Assembly: GCA_001873635.1 (NCBI GenBank)
Contig: MNZK01000105.1
Location: forward strand, 1-33,470
DNA: 33,470 bases
DNA from: Porphyromonadaceae bacterium CG2_30_38_12
GTDB taxonomy: Bacteria; Bacteroidota; Bacteroidia; Bacteroidales; Paludibacteraceae
Direction of reading: 5' to 3'
Shown here in pieces: positions 15,398-23,712 of this stretch; position 1 is the stretch's first letter, and every line of letters begins with the position of its first letter. The notes beneath the pieces were generated by a model that saw only the letters and a program-made list of their open reading frames with translations, was not told the origin of the DNA and made no database searches. A program made the position numbers and the translations under genes.

Positions 15398-17749
15398 TTA
15401 AAAAGTCATATTTTCATCATCAAAAATTAATTCGTGTTGTAATTTATGAAACCTACTGTCCTTTTTATGGATAATAAGTGTGGACGGGATAGCCGACAAT
15501 TCGTTGTTTGGCGATACCGAGAGCTCATTCCATGCCTGATAGCTGATCAGTAAAAAGCTAAATCGGGATATGATGGTAGCATTGTTACGTGAGCTTTTGA
15601 TAATCTTAATGGCTTTGGGATAATTTTTTTGTAAGGTATCCAAAGCCTCACGCATGGCACTATTTTTACTCAACACATTGTTAATATCCATCACAAACAC
15701 ACTCACATCCTTGTCATTGCGCACCAAACGGCGTGCATAGCGAATCAGAAAATCATCTTGTTCATTATGAAGAATGACAATGGTGGTTGAAATTTTTGTA
15801 AAGCCTCTATTCACAAACACGCCAACACTACAACGGCTATTTTCGATAAAATAGCGCGTTTTGTCTTTAATCAAAGAGCCGGGGTAAAAAATTTGTTGCG
15901 ATTTGGAAAGATTTCGCATAATTTTATTCATCCAAACCGACTTTGAAAAAATAGTACGTTCCTTAAAAAATGGAATGCCCGACAACGAAACACCAGCTCC
16001 TACAAGTAGAAAATCGTAATTATCAATGTTGGTGGTACGTACAATACAATTTTCGATATTATCGTTAATTTTGTATTCGGTAGTGATAGGGATGTTGAGA
16101 TGATTAGCCTCGTCCACAACTTGTTTAAAACTCTCCGATGCGTATTCTTCACTGTATAGAGGATTGATGTTAGTGCCTGGCGTGATGTGTAATACATTGA
16201 CTTGTAGCGAATTTCTGGAACCTTCGAGCACTGTTTTGGCAATGCGGAGCAATGTTTTGCCATTTTCGGGATTTCCAAGCGAAACCAACGCTTTAAATAC
16301 GCCCATTGCTTGTTGCTTAGTGTAAGCTTCCTCCCTGTATTTTTCTGGAAACAAGCGTTCAATGACAGAAAGCATGGGAGTAGTCATGAATGTAGTTACC
16401 AAAGCCATGATAACCAGCATAACAAAAATTGCTGGTGGCAGAATACCCATTTCGTAGCCTATATTCAACACAATGAGCTCCATCAAACCGCGCGTGTTCA
16501 TCAATATGCCAATAGACAAGCTATCTTTCCATGTTTCACCCAGGAAACGAGCCGAGAAAGCACTACCAATAAATTTGCCTGCCACAGCCACAACTATAAT
16601 GAGTAAACAAATAGACCATAAATAAGGGGTATTGAGTAAACCTATTTCGGTGCGTAAACCGGTATAAACAAAGAACAAAGGCAAAAGCAAAGTGAGTGAT
16701 AAATCTTCGATACGATCGACAATTAGTTTACGGAAAGAAGGAATGGATGGCATGATAACTCCAGCCAAAAAGGCACCGAAAAGGGCATGGATACCAATGA
16801 GTTGTGTTGTGTAAGCAGAAGCAATAAGCATAAGTAGAAAAAAAGCAAAGACACTTTTATTAACCACTTCGCTGTTTTTGTAAATGTCGCTAATGCGCTT
16901 CAAGAAAGGTTTTATTACAAAAAACATAAGCAGTACATACACCACCGAAAACAAAATATTGTATAACGAACTCTCAATAGAACCGGTTTTGGTAATTGCT
17001 ATCACAGCTGCTAATACGCACCATGCTATCACATCGTTGAAGGCAGCACTGGCAAGAGCAATGGTTCCTAAATGTGATTTTGCCAAGCCTTTTTCCTGCA
17101 CGATGCGCGCCAAAACTGGGAATGCTGTGATACTCATCGAAATACCAATAAAAAGAGCAAACGAAAGAAAATCTGTTTGAGAGGCAGCAAACTCCTGATA
17201 CAGGAAATACGCCAATACCATCCCCATAAAATAGGGAATAATGATGCTTGCATTGCTGATGACAAAGGTAACGCCCATTTTGTTTCGTAACATACCCAAA
17301 TCCAACTCCATGCCAATAGCAAACATAAAAAGAACAAGTCCTATCTGGCTGATTATGTAAATATTAGAAAGCGAAGAGGCATTGAACAAAAAATGATAAG
17401 CATCGGGAAAGAAAAAGCCTAAAAGCGAGGGACCTAATAGGATACCTGCTAATATTTCGCCAATTACAGTGGGTTGCCCTATCCGGATGAAAAGATAACC
17501 CGCCACGCGCGAAACGAATAAAATGGCTAAAATTTGTAACAGAAGCATGGCGGAAGGTTCAGCCAAATTATGGTACAAAGAGTTTATAAATAATTCAAAA
17601 TGGTCGGTAGTAGTTCTTGCTGGGACGATTTGCCGCATGGTAGATGAATCAAATTTTTCGGCATACTGAAACAATAGATAGGTAAGCACCCCGACAACAG
17701 CCATAATAGAGCCATAAAACAGCCATGTGGTTTTTTTGTTTTGCTGCAT
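15398..17749 (-). CDS. Cation:proton antiporter, CPA2 family
   Basis: A 783-residue inner-membrane exchanger of sodium or potassium for protons. There is an extra N-terminal helix (about 10-27) and a periplasmic loop. The exchanger domain (about 66-450) follows, with IGQPTVIGEILAGILLGPS, GMELDL, the crossover motif SITAFPVLARI, and the ion-site Asn238-Asp239 in ASAAFNDVIAW. The Asn-Asp pair places it with the KefB/NapA-like CPA2 group, and HALFGAFLAG follows. Residues of about 460-783 are soluble and resemble one or two universal-stress-like domains (IVILHNEQDDF), as in many Bacteroidetes homologues; no classical RCK NAD-binding motif is evident. It is a single gene, convergent with the TonB receptor region. 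The minus-strand 3' side has an AT-rich 14-base palindrome at 15374-15387 that could assist termination. Confidence 0.9.
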   Translation of the reverse strand: MQQNKKTTWLFYGSIMAVVGVLTYLLFQYAEKFDSSTMRQIVPARTTTDHFELFINSLYHNLAEPSAMLLLQILAILFVSRVAGYLFIRIGQPTVIGEILAGILLGPSLLGFFFPDAYHFLFNASSLSNIYIISQIGLVLFMFAIGMELDLGMLRNKMGVTFVISNASIIIPYFMGMVLAYFLYQEFAASQTDFLSFALFIGISMSITAFPVLARIVQEKGLAKSHLGTIALASAAFNDVIAWCVLAAVIAITKTGSIESSLYNILFSVVYVLLMFFVIKPFLKRISDIYKNSEVVNKSVFAFFLLMLIASAYTTQLIGIHALFGAFLAGVIMPSIPSFRKLIVDRIEDLSLTLLLPLFFVYTGLRTEIGLLNTPYLWSICLLIIVVAVAGKFIGSAFSARFLGETWKDSLSIGILMNTRGLMELIVLNIGYEMGILPPAIFVMLVIMALVTTFMTTPMLSVIERLFPEKYREEAYTKQQAMGVFKALVSLGNPENGKTLLRIAKTVLEGSRNSLQVNVLHITPGTNINPLYSEEYASESFKQVVDEANHLNIPITTEYKINDNIENCIVRTTNIDNYDFLLVGAGVSLSGIPFFKERTIFSKSVWMNKIMRNLSKSQQIFYPGSLIKDKTRYFIENSRCSVGVFVNRGFTKISTTIVILHNEQDDFLIRYARRLVRNDKDVSVFVMDINNVLSKNSAMREALDTLQKNYPKAIKIIKSSRNNATIISRFSFLLISYQAWNELSVSPNNELSAIPSTLIIHKKDSRFHKLQHELIFDDENMTF

Positions 17750-17809
17750 AAATTTTTAATTTACAATAATTTAAACCTGATTATTTGTAAAAATTTCTGA
17801 AATCAAACT

Positions 17810-17834
17810 GAACAATTTAAGCTGTTCATTGTTC
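17810..17834. other. Small inverted repeat between antiporter and terC
   Basis: GAACAAT (17810-17816) is inverted as ATTGTTC (17828-17834). It lies about 60 bases upstream of the antiporter start and about 75 bases before the terC promoter, so it could be an operator for either gene. The repeat is seen; the role is a guess. Confidence 0.25.
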
Positions 17835-17907
17835 GGTTCAATGAAATCAATTTGCTACAAAAGTGATATATTTTTGCAAATGTAGCAATTTTTATTATAA
17901 AAATGGC

Positions 17908-17939
17908 TTTGCTATGTTTTGCTTTTATGTGTACCTTTG
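17908..17939 (+). promoter_or_regulatory. Promoter of terC-like gene
   Basis: TTTG (17908-17911) and TACCTTTG (17932-17939) are separated by 20 bases, matching the Bacteroidetes -33 TTTG and -7 TAnnTTTG arrangement. The start codon is 59 bases downstream. I see no manganese (yybP-ykoY) riboswitch pattern here. Confidence 0.6.
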
Positions 17940-17997
17940 TATTCCCCAAAATTAATTGGCATTATTGCTTTAAGTATAAAATTTTAAATTCCATTCG

Positions 17998-18948
17998 ATG
18001 AAAGAAAATGTGTTTTTCTGGGCAGGATTCATTCTGTTTATTTTTATTATGTTAGCATTGGATTTATTTGTGTTTCATAAAAAAGACACTGTTGTAAAAG
18101 TGAAAGAAGCGCTCTTGTGGAGTGGCTTTTGGATTGCCATAGCGCTTATTTTTAATGTAGGTGTGTATTTCTACATTGGCAAACAAGAAGCTTTCGACTT
18201 TTTTACAGCCTATTTGCTCGAAAAATCGTTGAGTGTGGATAATTTGTTTGTTTTCCTGATGATATTTAGTTTTTTCAACATCAAATCGGAATATCAGCAC
18301 AAAATTTTATTCTGGGGAATTATTGGAGCCCTGCTCATGCGTGCGCTGTTTATTTTTGCCGGCGTAGCTATTATCGAACAATTTGCTTGGGTGATGTATG
18401 TTTTTGGGGCTTTCTTAATTTATTCTGGCATTCATCTCCTTTTCGAGAATGAGGACAAAGAAGGCTTTGACCCGAATAAAAACGTTGTTATCAAGCTGTT
18501 TAAAAAAATCATGCCGGTAACCGATGATATGACCTCACATCGCTTTTTTATCAAAAAAAATAGTGTGGTTTACGCCACACCATTCTTTATTGCCTTGCTG
18601 ATGATTGAAATTTCGGATGTCATTTTTGCTGTTGATTCAATACCTGCCGTTCTTTCCGTTTCCAAAGATATATTCATTGTGTTCACATCCAATATCTTTG
18701 CAATTTTGGGACTTAGGTCCTTGTATTTTGCCTTAAATGGCATTATGGACTATTTCTCACATTTGAAATACGCTTTGGCGTTTATCTTGTCATTTATTGG
18801 TATCAAAATGTGCGTCAACGAGTTATCTATAGACTTTGGATATAATATGCACATATCCAATTTTGCTTCCTTGGCTGTCATTGTGTTGGCACTCACCATT
18901 TCCATTCTGACATCGACTGTAGCCAAAAAGCGTGCTCAGAAATTGTAA
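17998..18948 (+). CDS. TerC/Alx family integral membrane protein
   Basis: A 316-residue inner-membrane protein with about eight or nine hydrophobic segments. Conserved acidic residues of the TerC family are visible: Asp22 in LALDLFVFHKK, Glu75 and Asp81 in EKSLSVDNLFVF, and EISDVIFAVDSIPA in the second half. Members have been linked to tellurite resistance, metal (manganese) export and metallation of exported proteins. The substrate here is not shown. Its size fits Alx/TerC proteins. The 3' end overlaps the convergent lipoprotein gene by 13 bases. It has its own promoter and appears to be a single-gene transcript. Confidence 0.92.
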   Translation: MKENVFFWAGFILFIFIMLALDLFVFHKKDTVVKVKEALLWSGFWIAIALIFNVGVYFYIGKQEAFDFFTAYLLEKSLSVDNLFVFLMIFSFFNIKSEYQHKILFWGIIGALLMRALFIFAGVAIIEQFAWVMYVFGAFLIYSGIHLLFENEDKEGFDPNKNVVIKLFKKIMPVTDDMTSHRFFIKKNSVVYATPFFIALLMIEISDVIFAVDSIPAVLSVSKDIFIVFTSNIFAILGLRSLYFALNGIMDYFSHLKYALAFILSFIGIKMCVNELSIDFGYNMHISNFASLAVIVLALTISILTSTVAKKRAQKL

Positions 18949-19532
18949 AAATTTTCGTAGCCAATGCCCAAATCGAACCTGCCACTGGAAATAGCGGTGG
19001 GTTCGTTGTTGAAGAACATTTTAAGATTGAACACTCCGGACACGATGGCTTTGGTGTATTCCTTGTCCACATAGAGGTTTTGAATGCGTTTGAAAGTGAA
19101 TGTTCCCTCAATGATTTTAATATCTTCTGCCACATTTTCGCGTGTCAGTAGCACCTTGCATGAGTCCGATTTCAGATTAATTGTTTTGTCGTTCAGCGTT
19201 GTGAGGTTTATGTAATCGGCTATCGGATAGCCAACAAACGAGAATTTGAGCGAAGCAAATCGCCCATTCATCACTCCTTTTAGCAAAAGATGGAGCGTAT
19301 CGTGATTAACAATTATTTTTGTGGGTAAATTACTGTTGTCGGACGTAAATACTTGGCGGTCGATGTAAGCACCAAATGAATTGTAGCCCCATTCCGAATA
19401 AATTGGCAAGCCTGGATTTTCACTATCAGCAATAAAAATTGATTTCTGAAGTGAAAATGTATCCTCGTACGAACTGCATGACACGGTAAGCAAGGTAAGT
19501 AGAAGCAGAATGAATTTTGAAGTTGATTTCAT
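18936..19532 (-). CDS. Lipoprotein of unknown function
   Basis: A 198-residue protein with a short signal peptide ending in a lipobox (TVSCS, Cys19). The mature part is beta-rich, with strands ending in aromatic residues and a stretch EGTFTFKRI resembling small Bacteroidales lipoproteins whose function is unknown. I do not recognise the family. It lies 22 bases downstream of the outer-membrane barrel gene on the same strand, so the two are probably co-transcribed and may work together at the outer membrane. Its last 13 bases overlap the end of the terC-like gene on the other strand. Confidence 0.7.
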   Translation of the reverse strand: MKSTSKFILLLLTLLTVSCSSYEDTFSLQKSIFIADSENPGLPIYSEWGYNSFGAYIDRQVFTSDNSNLPTKIIVNHDTLHLLLKGVMNGRFASLKFSFVGYPIADYINLTTLNDKTINLKSDSCKVLLTRENVAEDIKIIEGTFTFKRIQNLYVDKEYTKAIVSGVFNLKMFFNNEPTAISSGRFDLGIGYENFYNF

Positions 19533-19554
19533 AATGTATGATGTGTAATGCTTG

Positions 19555-20304
19555 TTATAAAGGTAATTGTGCTGAAAATCTGAAGCCGGTGAACATGCTG
19601 CTCACAAAAATGCTACTGTTGGAATTTGTGAGCAAAAACGAAGGCAAAAGAACTTCTATGTTATACTTCACACGACTTCCAACCGTAACGCCAATCGACG
19701 AATTCCACGACGAATAGAATGGGTTAATCTTTACCCCAACGCTGTTTAGAATTTGGTCATTGTAAGGTTTCATGGACGCATTTACAAAATCAATTTTGGT
19801 TTTCGAACTCACCTGCACGCCCACATCAATGCCGCTACGAACAAAAAACTCGGCTTTCCACAGCGAGAGGGGCACTAACTTCAAATCAAAAGGTATAACA
19901 AGGTAATTCGTTGACTCATTCAGCGATTTAATTTTAGCATACTCGGTAACGGACTGCTCGCTCAAATAACGCAGATAAAAAAATGGAATCGTATTAGAAC
20001 CCGTAATGTTGGAGTCAATGTTCGTAAACTGAAGTCCAGTGCCTACCTGCACCAGATTGTCGTACAAGCTATACGAAAGGATGGCAGCCAGTTGCGAAAG
20101 ATTCATGTCCGAAGTGGCATAATTTGAATAACCATCGGAATAATAACCGATATCTTGACGAATGCTCCAAGCCTCGTTTAGGCTTCCATTTACATTAGCA
20201 GCTCCCAATTCGATACTGAGAGCAAGTTTCCCAGGTTCACGGGCAGATAATACCGTAGCAAACAAAAGCGCTATCAGTAACAAAGATAAATTTTTTTCAA
20301 ACAT
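19555..20304 (-). CDS. Predicted outer-membrane beta-barrel protein
   Basis: A 249-residue protein with a signal peptide (1-21, ending VLSA). The mature part is an alternating pattern of hydrophobic and polar residues typical of an 8-10-stranded barrel (for example LAAILSYSLYDN, QVGTGLQFTN, FVRSGIDVGVQ, FTGFRFSAQL). No enzyme motif is seen. It precedes the lipoprotein gene by 22 bases and follows the asparaginase gene by 88 bases on the same strand. Pairing of a small barrel with a lipoprotein suggests a two-part surface unit, but nothing shows the role. Confidence 0.65.
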   Translation of the reverse strand: MFEKNLSLLLIALLFATVLSAREPGKLALSIELGAANVNGSLNEAWSIRQDIGYYSDGYSNYATSDMNLSQLAAILSYSLYDNLVQVGTGLQFTNIDSNITGSNTIPFFYLRYLSEQSVTEYAKIKSLNESTNYLVIPFDLKLVPLSLWKAEFFVRSGIDVGVQVSSKTKIDFVNASMKPYNDQILNSVGVKINPFYSSWNSSIGVTVGSRVKYNIEVLLPSFLLTNSNSSIFVSSMFTGFRFSAQLPL

Positions 20305-20392
20305 AAAATAATATTTTTTTGATGATTAAATAAAAATCGAAACTAAAATGCGGGTAGCATAGTAAATGTTGCAGAAGATGTGCGATAAATTT

Positions 20393-21436
20393 TTAACCAT
20401 GCATCGATATACTCATCTCGCCACAAATGCTCATACTTAATTTGTGTTTCATTTGCTCGGTTGAATTTTCCTCGCCCAGCAAGCACATAAGTTTCGTTAC
20501 AATAGCTTCGATGGTGCAATCGTAAACGCTCAAAACACCAGCACGCATTAGGTTCAGGCTTGTTTCGTAACGCCCCATCTCCACCGAACCTGTACTACAC
20601 TGGGTGCGATTAACAAGCAGCACGCCGCGGTCGTTGGCATCTTTCAATGCCTCATAAAGCCATTCTTTGCGTGGGGCATTACCGGCTCCAAACGATTCGA
20701 TTACTACGGCTCTGATGTTGGGAATGTTTAAAATTGCCTGCACGGTTTGTTGCGTAATGCCCGGGAAAAGTTTTAGAATAGCCACATTCCGGTTGGTTCG
20801 GGTACGAACAACGAGGACTTGTTCGTGGTCGTTGTAATGGATATTGGTGCGAAAATACTTGATGTGAACTCCTGCTTTAGCCAATAAAGGATAATTGTAT
20901 GAGTGAAAAGCATTGAAATGTTCGGCATTTTTCTTTGTTGTACGATTACCCCTGAACAGCGTATCTTCAAAAAATATGCACACCTCGGGCACAATAGCAT
21001 GTCCGTTTTCGTAAGCAGTAGCTATTTCGATAGCCGTAAGCATATTTTCTTTGGCATCGGAGCGCAACATGCCAATGGGCAATTGAGCGCCTGTAAAAAT
21101 AACAGGCTTTGATAAATTCTGCAACATAAAGCTCAGAGCAGAAGCAGAATAAGCCATGGTATCGGTGCCATGCAGAATAACAAAACCGTCGTAATCGCTG
21201 TAGTTTTCGGCAATGATGAGTGCCATTTTTTCCCATACATCGGGATTTACATCCGACGAATCGAAAAAGGGTAACAAAGGCATACACCTTATGTGAACAC
21301 CAATATCTTTAAGTTCTGGCATTAATTCCTGTAATCGGTCAAAATCTATTGGGCGCAAAGCCCCTGTGGATGGATCTTCGGACATACTAATAGTGCCGCC
21401 CGTAAATAGCAATAAAACTTGAGTTGCTTTTTCCAA
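20393..21436 (-). CDS. ansA: L-asparaginase, type I (cytoplasmic)
   Basis: A 347-residue enzyme hydrolysing asparagine to aspartate and ammonia. It has no signal peptide, matching the cytoplasmic type I. Catalytic motif one is LLFTGGTIS with nucleophile Thr15. Motif two is HGTDTMAYSASALS with the second Thr and Asp, followed by the conserved Lys in RSDAKENM. The C-terminal domain has IESFGAGNAP and NRTQCSTGSVEMGRY, typical of type I enzymes with an allosteric asparagine site. The length fits the E. coli AnsA class (338). A TATCTTTG -7 box lies 38 bases upstream. The two envelope genes downstream could be on the same transcript. Confidence 0.93.
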   Translation of the reverse strand: MEKATQVLLLFTGGTISMSEDPSTGALRPIDFDRLQELMPELKDIGVHIRCMPLLPFFDSSDVNPDVWEKMALIIAENYSDYDGFVILHGTDTMAYSASALSFMLQNLSKPVIFTGAQLPIGMLRSDAKENMLTAIEIATAYENGHAIVPEVCIFFEDTLFRGNRTTKKNAEHFNAFHSYNYPLLAKAGVHIKYFRTNIHYNDHEQVLVVRTRTNRNVAILKLFPGITQQTVQAILNIPNIRAVVIESFGAGNAPRKEWLYEALKDANDRGVLLVNRTQCSTGSVEMGRYETSLNLMRAGVLSVYDCTIEAIVTKLMCLLGEENSTEQMKHKLSMSICGEMSISMHG

Positions 21437-21473
21437 AATGTTTGTTTAAAATGTGTTTTGCATTGTTCGATTG

Positions 21474-21481
21474 CAAAGATA
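21474..21481 (-). promoter_or_regulatory. -7 box (TATCTTTG) of ansA
   Basis: The minus strand reads TATCTTTG, an exact match to TAnnTTTG, 38 bases before the ansA start. The upstream -33 element is not at ideal spacing (TTG about 16 bases away). Confidence 0.5.
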
Positions 21482-21827
21482 AGTGTTTTTATTACAACAA
21501 TAAAAAGTAGGAGCTATAAAATTTTACGTGAAACCATGAATGTATAAGACAAAAAACGCTGTAAATAATCCTGCTTTGGCTCTTATTTAGTGCCTGAACG
21601 AAAACTACGTAACATATTGCACAATAAGATTTTTTTGTCATAGTTACTGTCTTCAATTTTTAGAAACAGGCAAATTTATTCTTCAAAAGCACGAAATAAA
21701 GTGTTGAAAATATTTTTTACTTAAAAAAAATAAAAATAAAATGGGTTTTCGGTGGAACAGTGAGTAACTCAGCTTTGAATTTTGTGTTGACTAAAATTAA
21801 TTTCTCGTTTGATCTCAAGTTTCATTG
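21482..21827. other. Intergenic region between ansA and mscL
   Basis: About 350 AT-rich bases between divergent promoters. I see no open frame of interest, no riboswitch pattern and no strong hairpin. It is simply a long divergent spacer. Confidence 0.5.
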
Positions 21828-21857
21828 TTGTTTGTGAAAATTTATTAATTATATTTG
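21828..21857 (+). promoter_or_regulatory. Promoter of mscL
   Basis: TTG (21828-21830) and TATATTTG (21850-21857) are 19 bases apart, matching the Bacteroidetes promoter layout. The ATG is 42 bases past the -7 box. Confidence 0.55.
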
Positions 21858-21898
21858 CGAAAATTTTCTAATATCCAAAACTTCTAATTTTAAACTTT

Positions 21899-22318
21899 AT
21901 GAAAGTTTTAAAAGAATTTAAAGACTTCGCTATGCGAGGGAATGTTATCGACCTTGCTGTCGGTGTTATTATTGGTGGTGCATTTGGGAAAATTGTGGCT
22001 TCGTTGGTAGCCGACGTTATTATGCCGCCCATTGGTCTGTTAGTTGGCGGGGTGCGTTTTACCGACCTAAAGTGGGAAATGAAAGCTGGCGAACTGGTAG
22101 ATGGTGTAGAAAAAGCTGCCGTTACGCTTAATTATGGTAACTTCCTGCAAGTTACATTTGATTTTATAATTGTTGCATTTGCCATTTTTATGTTTATCAA
22201 AGGCATGAACCGCCTCAATAAGAAGAAAGAAGAAGCTCCTACCACTCCCGTAGTACCTGCTGCACCATCCAAAGAAGAACAACTGCTCACTGAAATTCGG
22301 GATTTGTTGAAGAAATAA
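21899..22318 (+). CDS. mscL: Large-conductance mechanosensitive channel
   Basis: A 139-residue inner-membrane channel that opens under membrane tension to release solutes in hypo-osmotic shock. The amphipathic N-terminal helix ([14 protein letters not shown]) leads into the Gly/Ala-rich pore helix ([18 protein letters not shown]). A periplasmic loop, the second membrane helix (about 86-103) and a charged C-terminal helix ending in [11 protein letters not shown] follow. Length and order match the pentameric family. It is a single gene with its own promoter and a terminator about 90 bases downstream. The Pro/Ala/Thr-rich linker before the last helix is normal. Confidence 0.96.
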   Translation: MKVLKEFKDFAMRGNVIDLAVGVIIGGAFGKIVASLVADVIMPPIGLLVGGVRFTDLKWEMKAGELVDGVEKAAVTLNYGNFLQVTFDFIIVAFAIFMFIKGMNRLNKKKEEAPTTPVVPAAPSKEEQLLTEIRDLLKK

Positions 22319-22407
22319 AACCACTTCTGGTGGTCCGTATTTTGTGTGTATTGCTGCTTGCATTTGGTTTATAATATTTACATCAAGTAATTACTTAATA
22401 AACAAAT

Positions 22408-22440
22408 GGGGCTCAATGAGTTGAGCCCCTTTTGTTTTGT
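22408..22440 (+). terminator. Intrinsic terminator downstream of mscL
   Basis: GGGGCTCAA (22408-22416) pairs with TTGAGCCCC (22421-22429) around a TGAG loop, followed by TTTTGTTTTGT. A weaker hairpin (ACCAC-TTCT-GGTGGT) just after the mscL stop lacks a T tract. Confidence 0.85.
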
Positions 22441-22494
22441 ATTTTTTAAAAAGTTAGAAAAATCGGCGGCTGCCTTGCTCAATTACTTTAGTGA

Positions 22495-23473
22495 TTAAAA
22501 TATTGGAACAAAGCCATGTACTTCAGCGTATTCTTTGATAAGTACAATTGCTTCTGAAGAAACATAGTCAAACTTGTCCCAGTTTCTCAAGTCTTTCCAA
22601 GCTTCGTGGCTTTTTGGGAAAACAGTTTTGTCGGGATAGTTACCTACCATAAAGTTTTCACCTTTTGCATTCACATACGGTGGATTCCCAATCACCACAT
22701 CAAAGCCACCTTTAAATTCGTTACGGAAAGCTTCGGAAACAGATAGCGTACGAGGATAGAAATCGGGAGTGCCGATGTCCTGTAGTCCGTGTTTTCGTCG
22801 GTTATTTAGTATATTAAGTATATTTTCCGAAAGTGTTTTATCGTCAACTTTGATTTGATTCAGCAACTCATCGTTGGCAAACAAACCTCCATTGTAGGCC
22901 TAAATCTCAGTATTGGCATCTTTATAACCTACATCCAACAGTTTGAAATACTTCACAAACCGACTGTATAAGGACTGATAATCGTTCATTGGGTCGGCGT
23001 TGCACTTTTTCCATTTTTCAACTGTGCCTTTTACCGAGTTGGCAGGGAGTAAGTCTTTGTCTTCGGCAAAAAGCAGAAACAGAAAGCAGTCGAGCAGTTT
23101 TTGCGATTTTTTTAAATAGGAGCAGCTTATCATATTCAGGATTCAACGATACGATACAATCAAAAAGCCTACGAAATTAGTCATACCTAAGATTAAATAA
23201 GTCGAACTCTATAAAATCAACGGCATTGTCGATATAAAATCGCAAGCGTTCAAAATTGGAAGTAATAACGTAATGACAGTTTTTATGATTGTTTTTGTAG
23301 CCAAAAGCCTGAACTTCAACCTTCTTTAAATCCTACGTTTTGTAGTCTTTCAACTCAATTACCGCCACAATTTGGTTGTTGATACGAATAGCTGCAACGG
23401 CACTTTTAGCATCCGTTTCATTCTTCTTTTCTCGGATAAGATTAAAATCGGGATGTGGCTTAGCAATGTTCAT
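22495..23473 (-). pseudogene. Decayed type IIG restriction-modification enzyme gene
   Basis: Reading the minus strand from the ATG at 23473, a type IIG (Eco57I-like) protein can be followed through several lesions. The N-terminal nuclease-like part (DFNLIRE, then VIELKDYK) meets an in-frame TAG at 23333-23335. The frame continues (VEVQAFGYKNNH, SNFERLRFY) to a TAA at 23177-23179. A run of seven A (23107-23113) shifts the frame before KKSQKLLD and LFAEDKDLLPAN. A TAG follows at 22900-22902, before AYNGGLFAND. The methylase part keeps VIGNPPYV, the Asn-Pro-Pro-Tyr motif, but roughly 200-250 residues normally lying before it appear deleted. The end, with the target-recognition region, is missing. 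It cannot give an active enzyme. The lesions are read directly; the family is recalled. Confidence 0.85.
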
Positions 23474-23712
23474 TTGAAAGTGGCTGAGCTACTGTTAATG
23501 ACAGTGCGACTCATAGTTCCCCAATAATCTGTAAAACATGTAACAATTTGCACTTTTTGTGTAAAACCTAACGTGATTAAAAGCTTCACCTTTGCATGGT
23601 TGAAACATCTAAACATTTAGTTCGTATTCAACTTACAAAAATTCATTTAATACATTCGTTCACAATGCGAAACAAAATTATTTTACTCAAACAAAAAAAC
23701 ACCTTTGTGCCT

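Noticed and set aside
17850-17997. yybP-ykoY manganese riboswitch before terC
   Set aside because: No matching conserved loops or stems; an ordinary -33/-7 promoter explains the region.
23596-23712. Longer start for the DUF3494 lipoprotein
   Set aside because: Would place 39 basic residues before a standard lipoprotein signal peptide; the CACCTTTG at 23587-23594 would put the transcript start near or past 23596.
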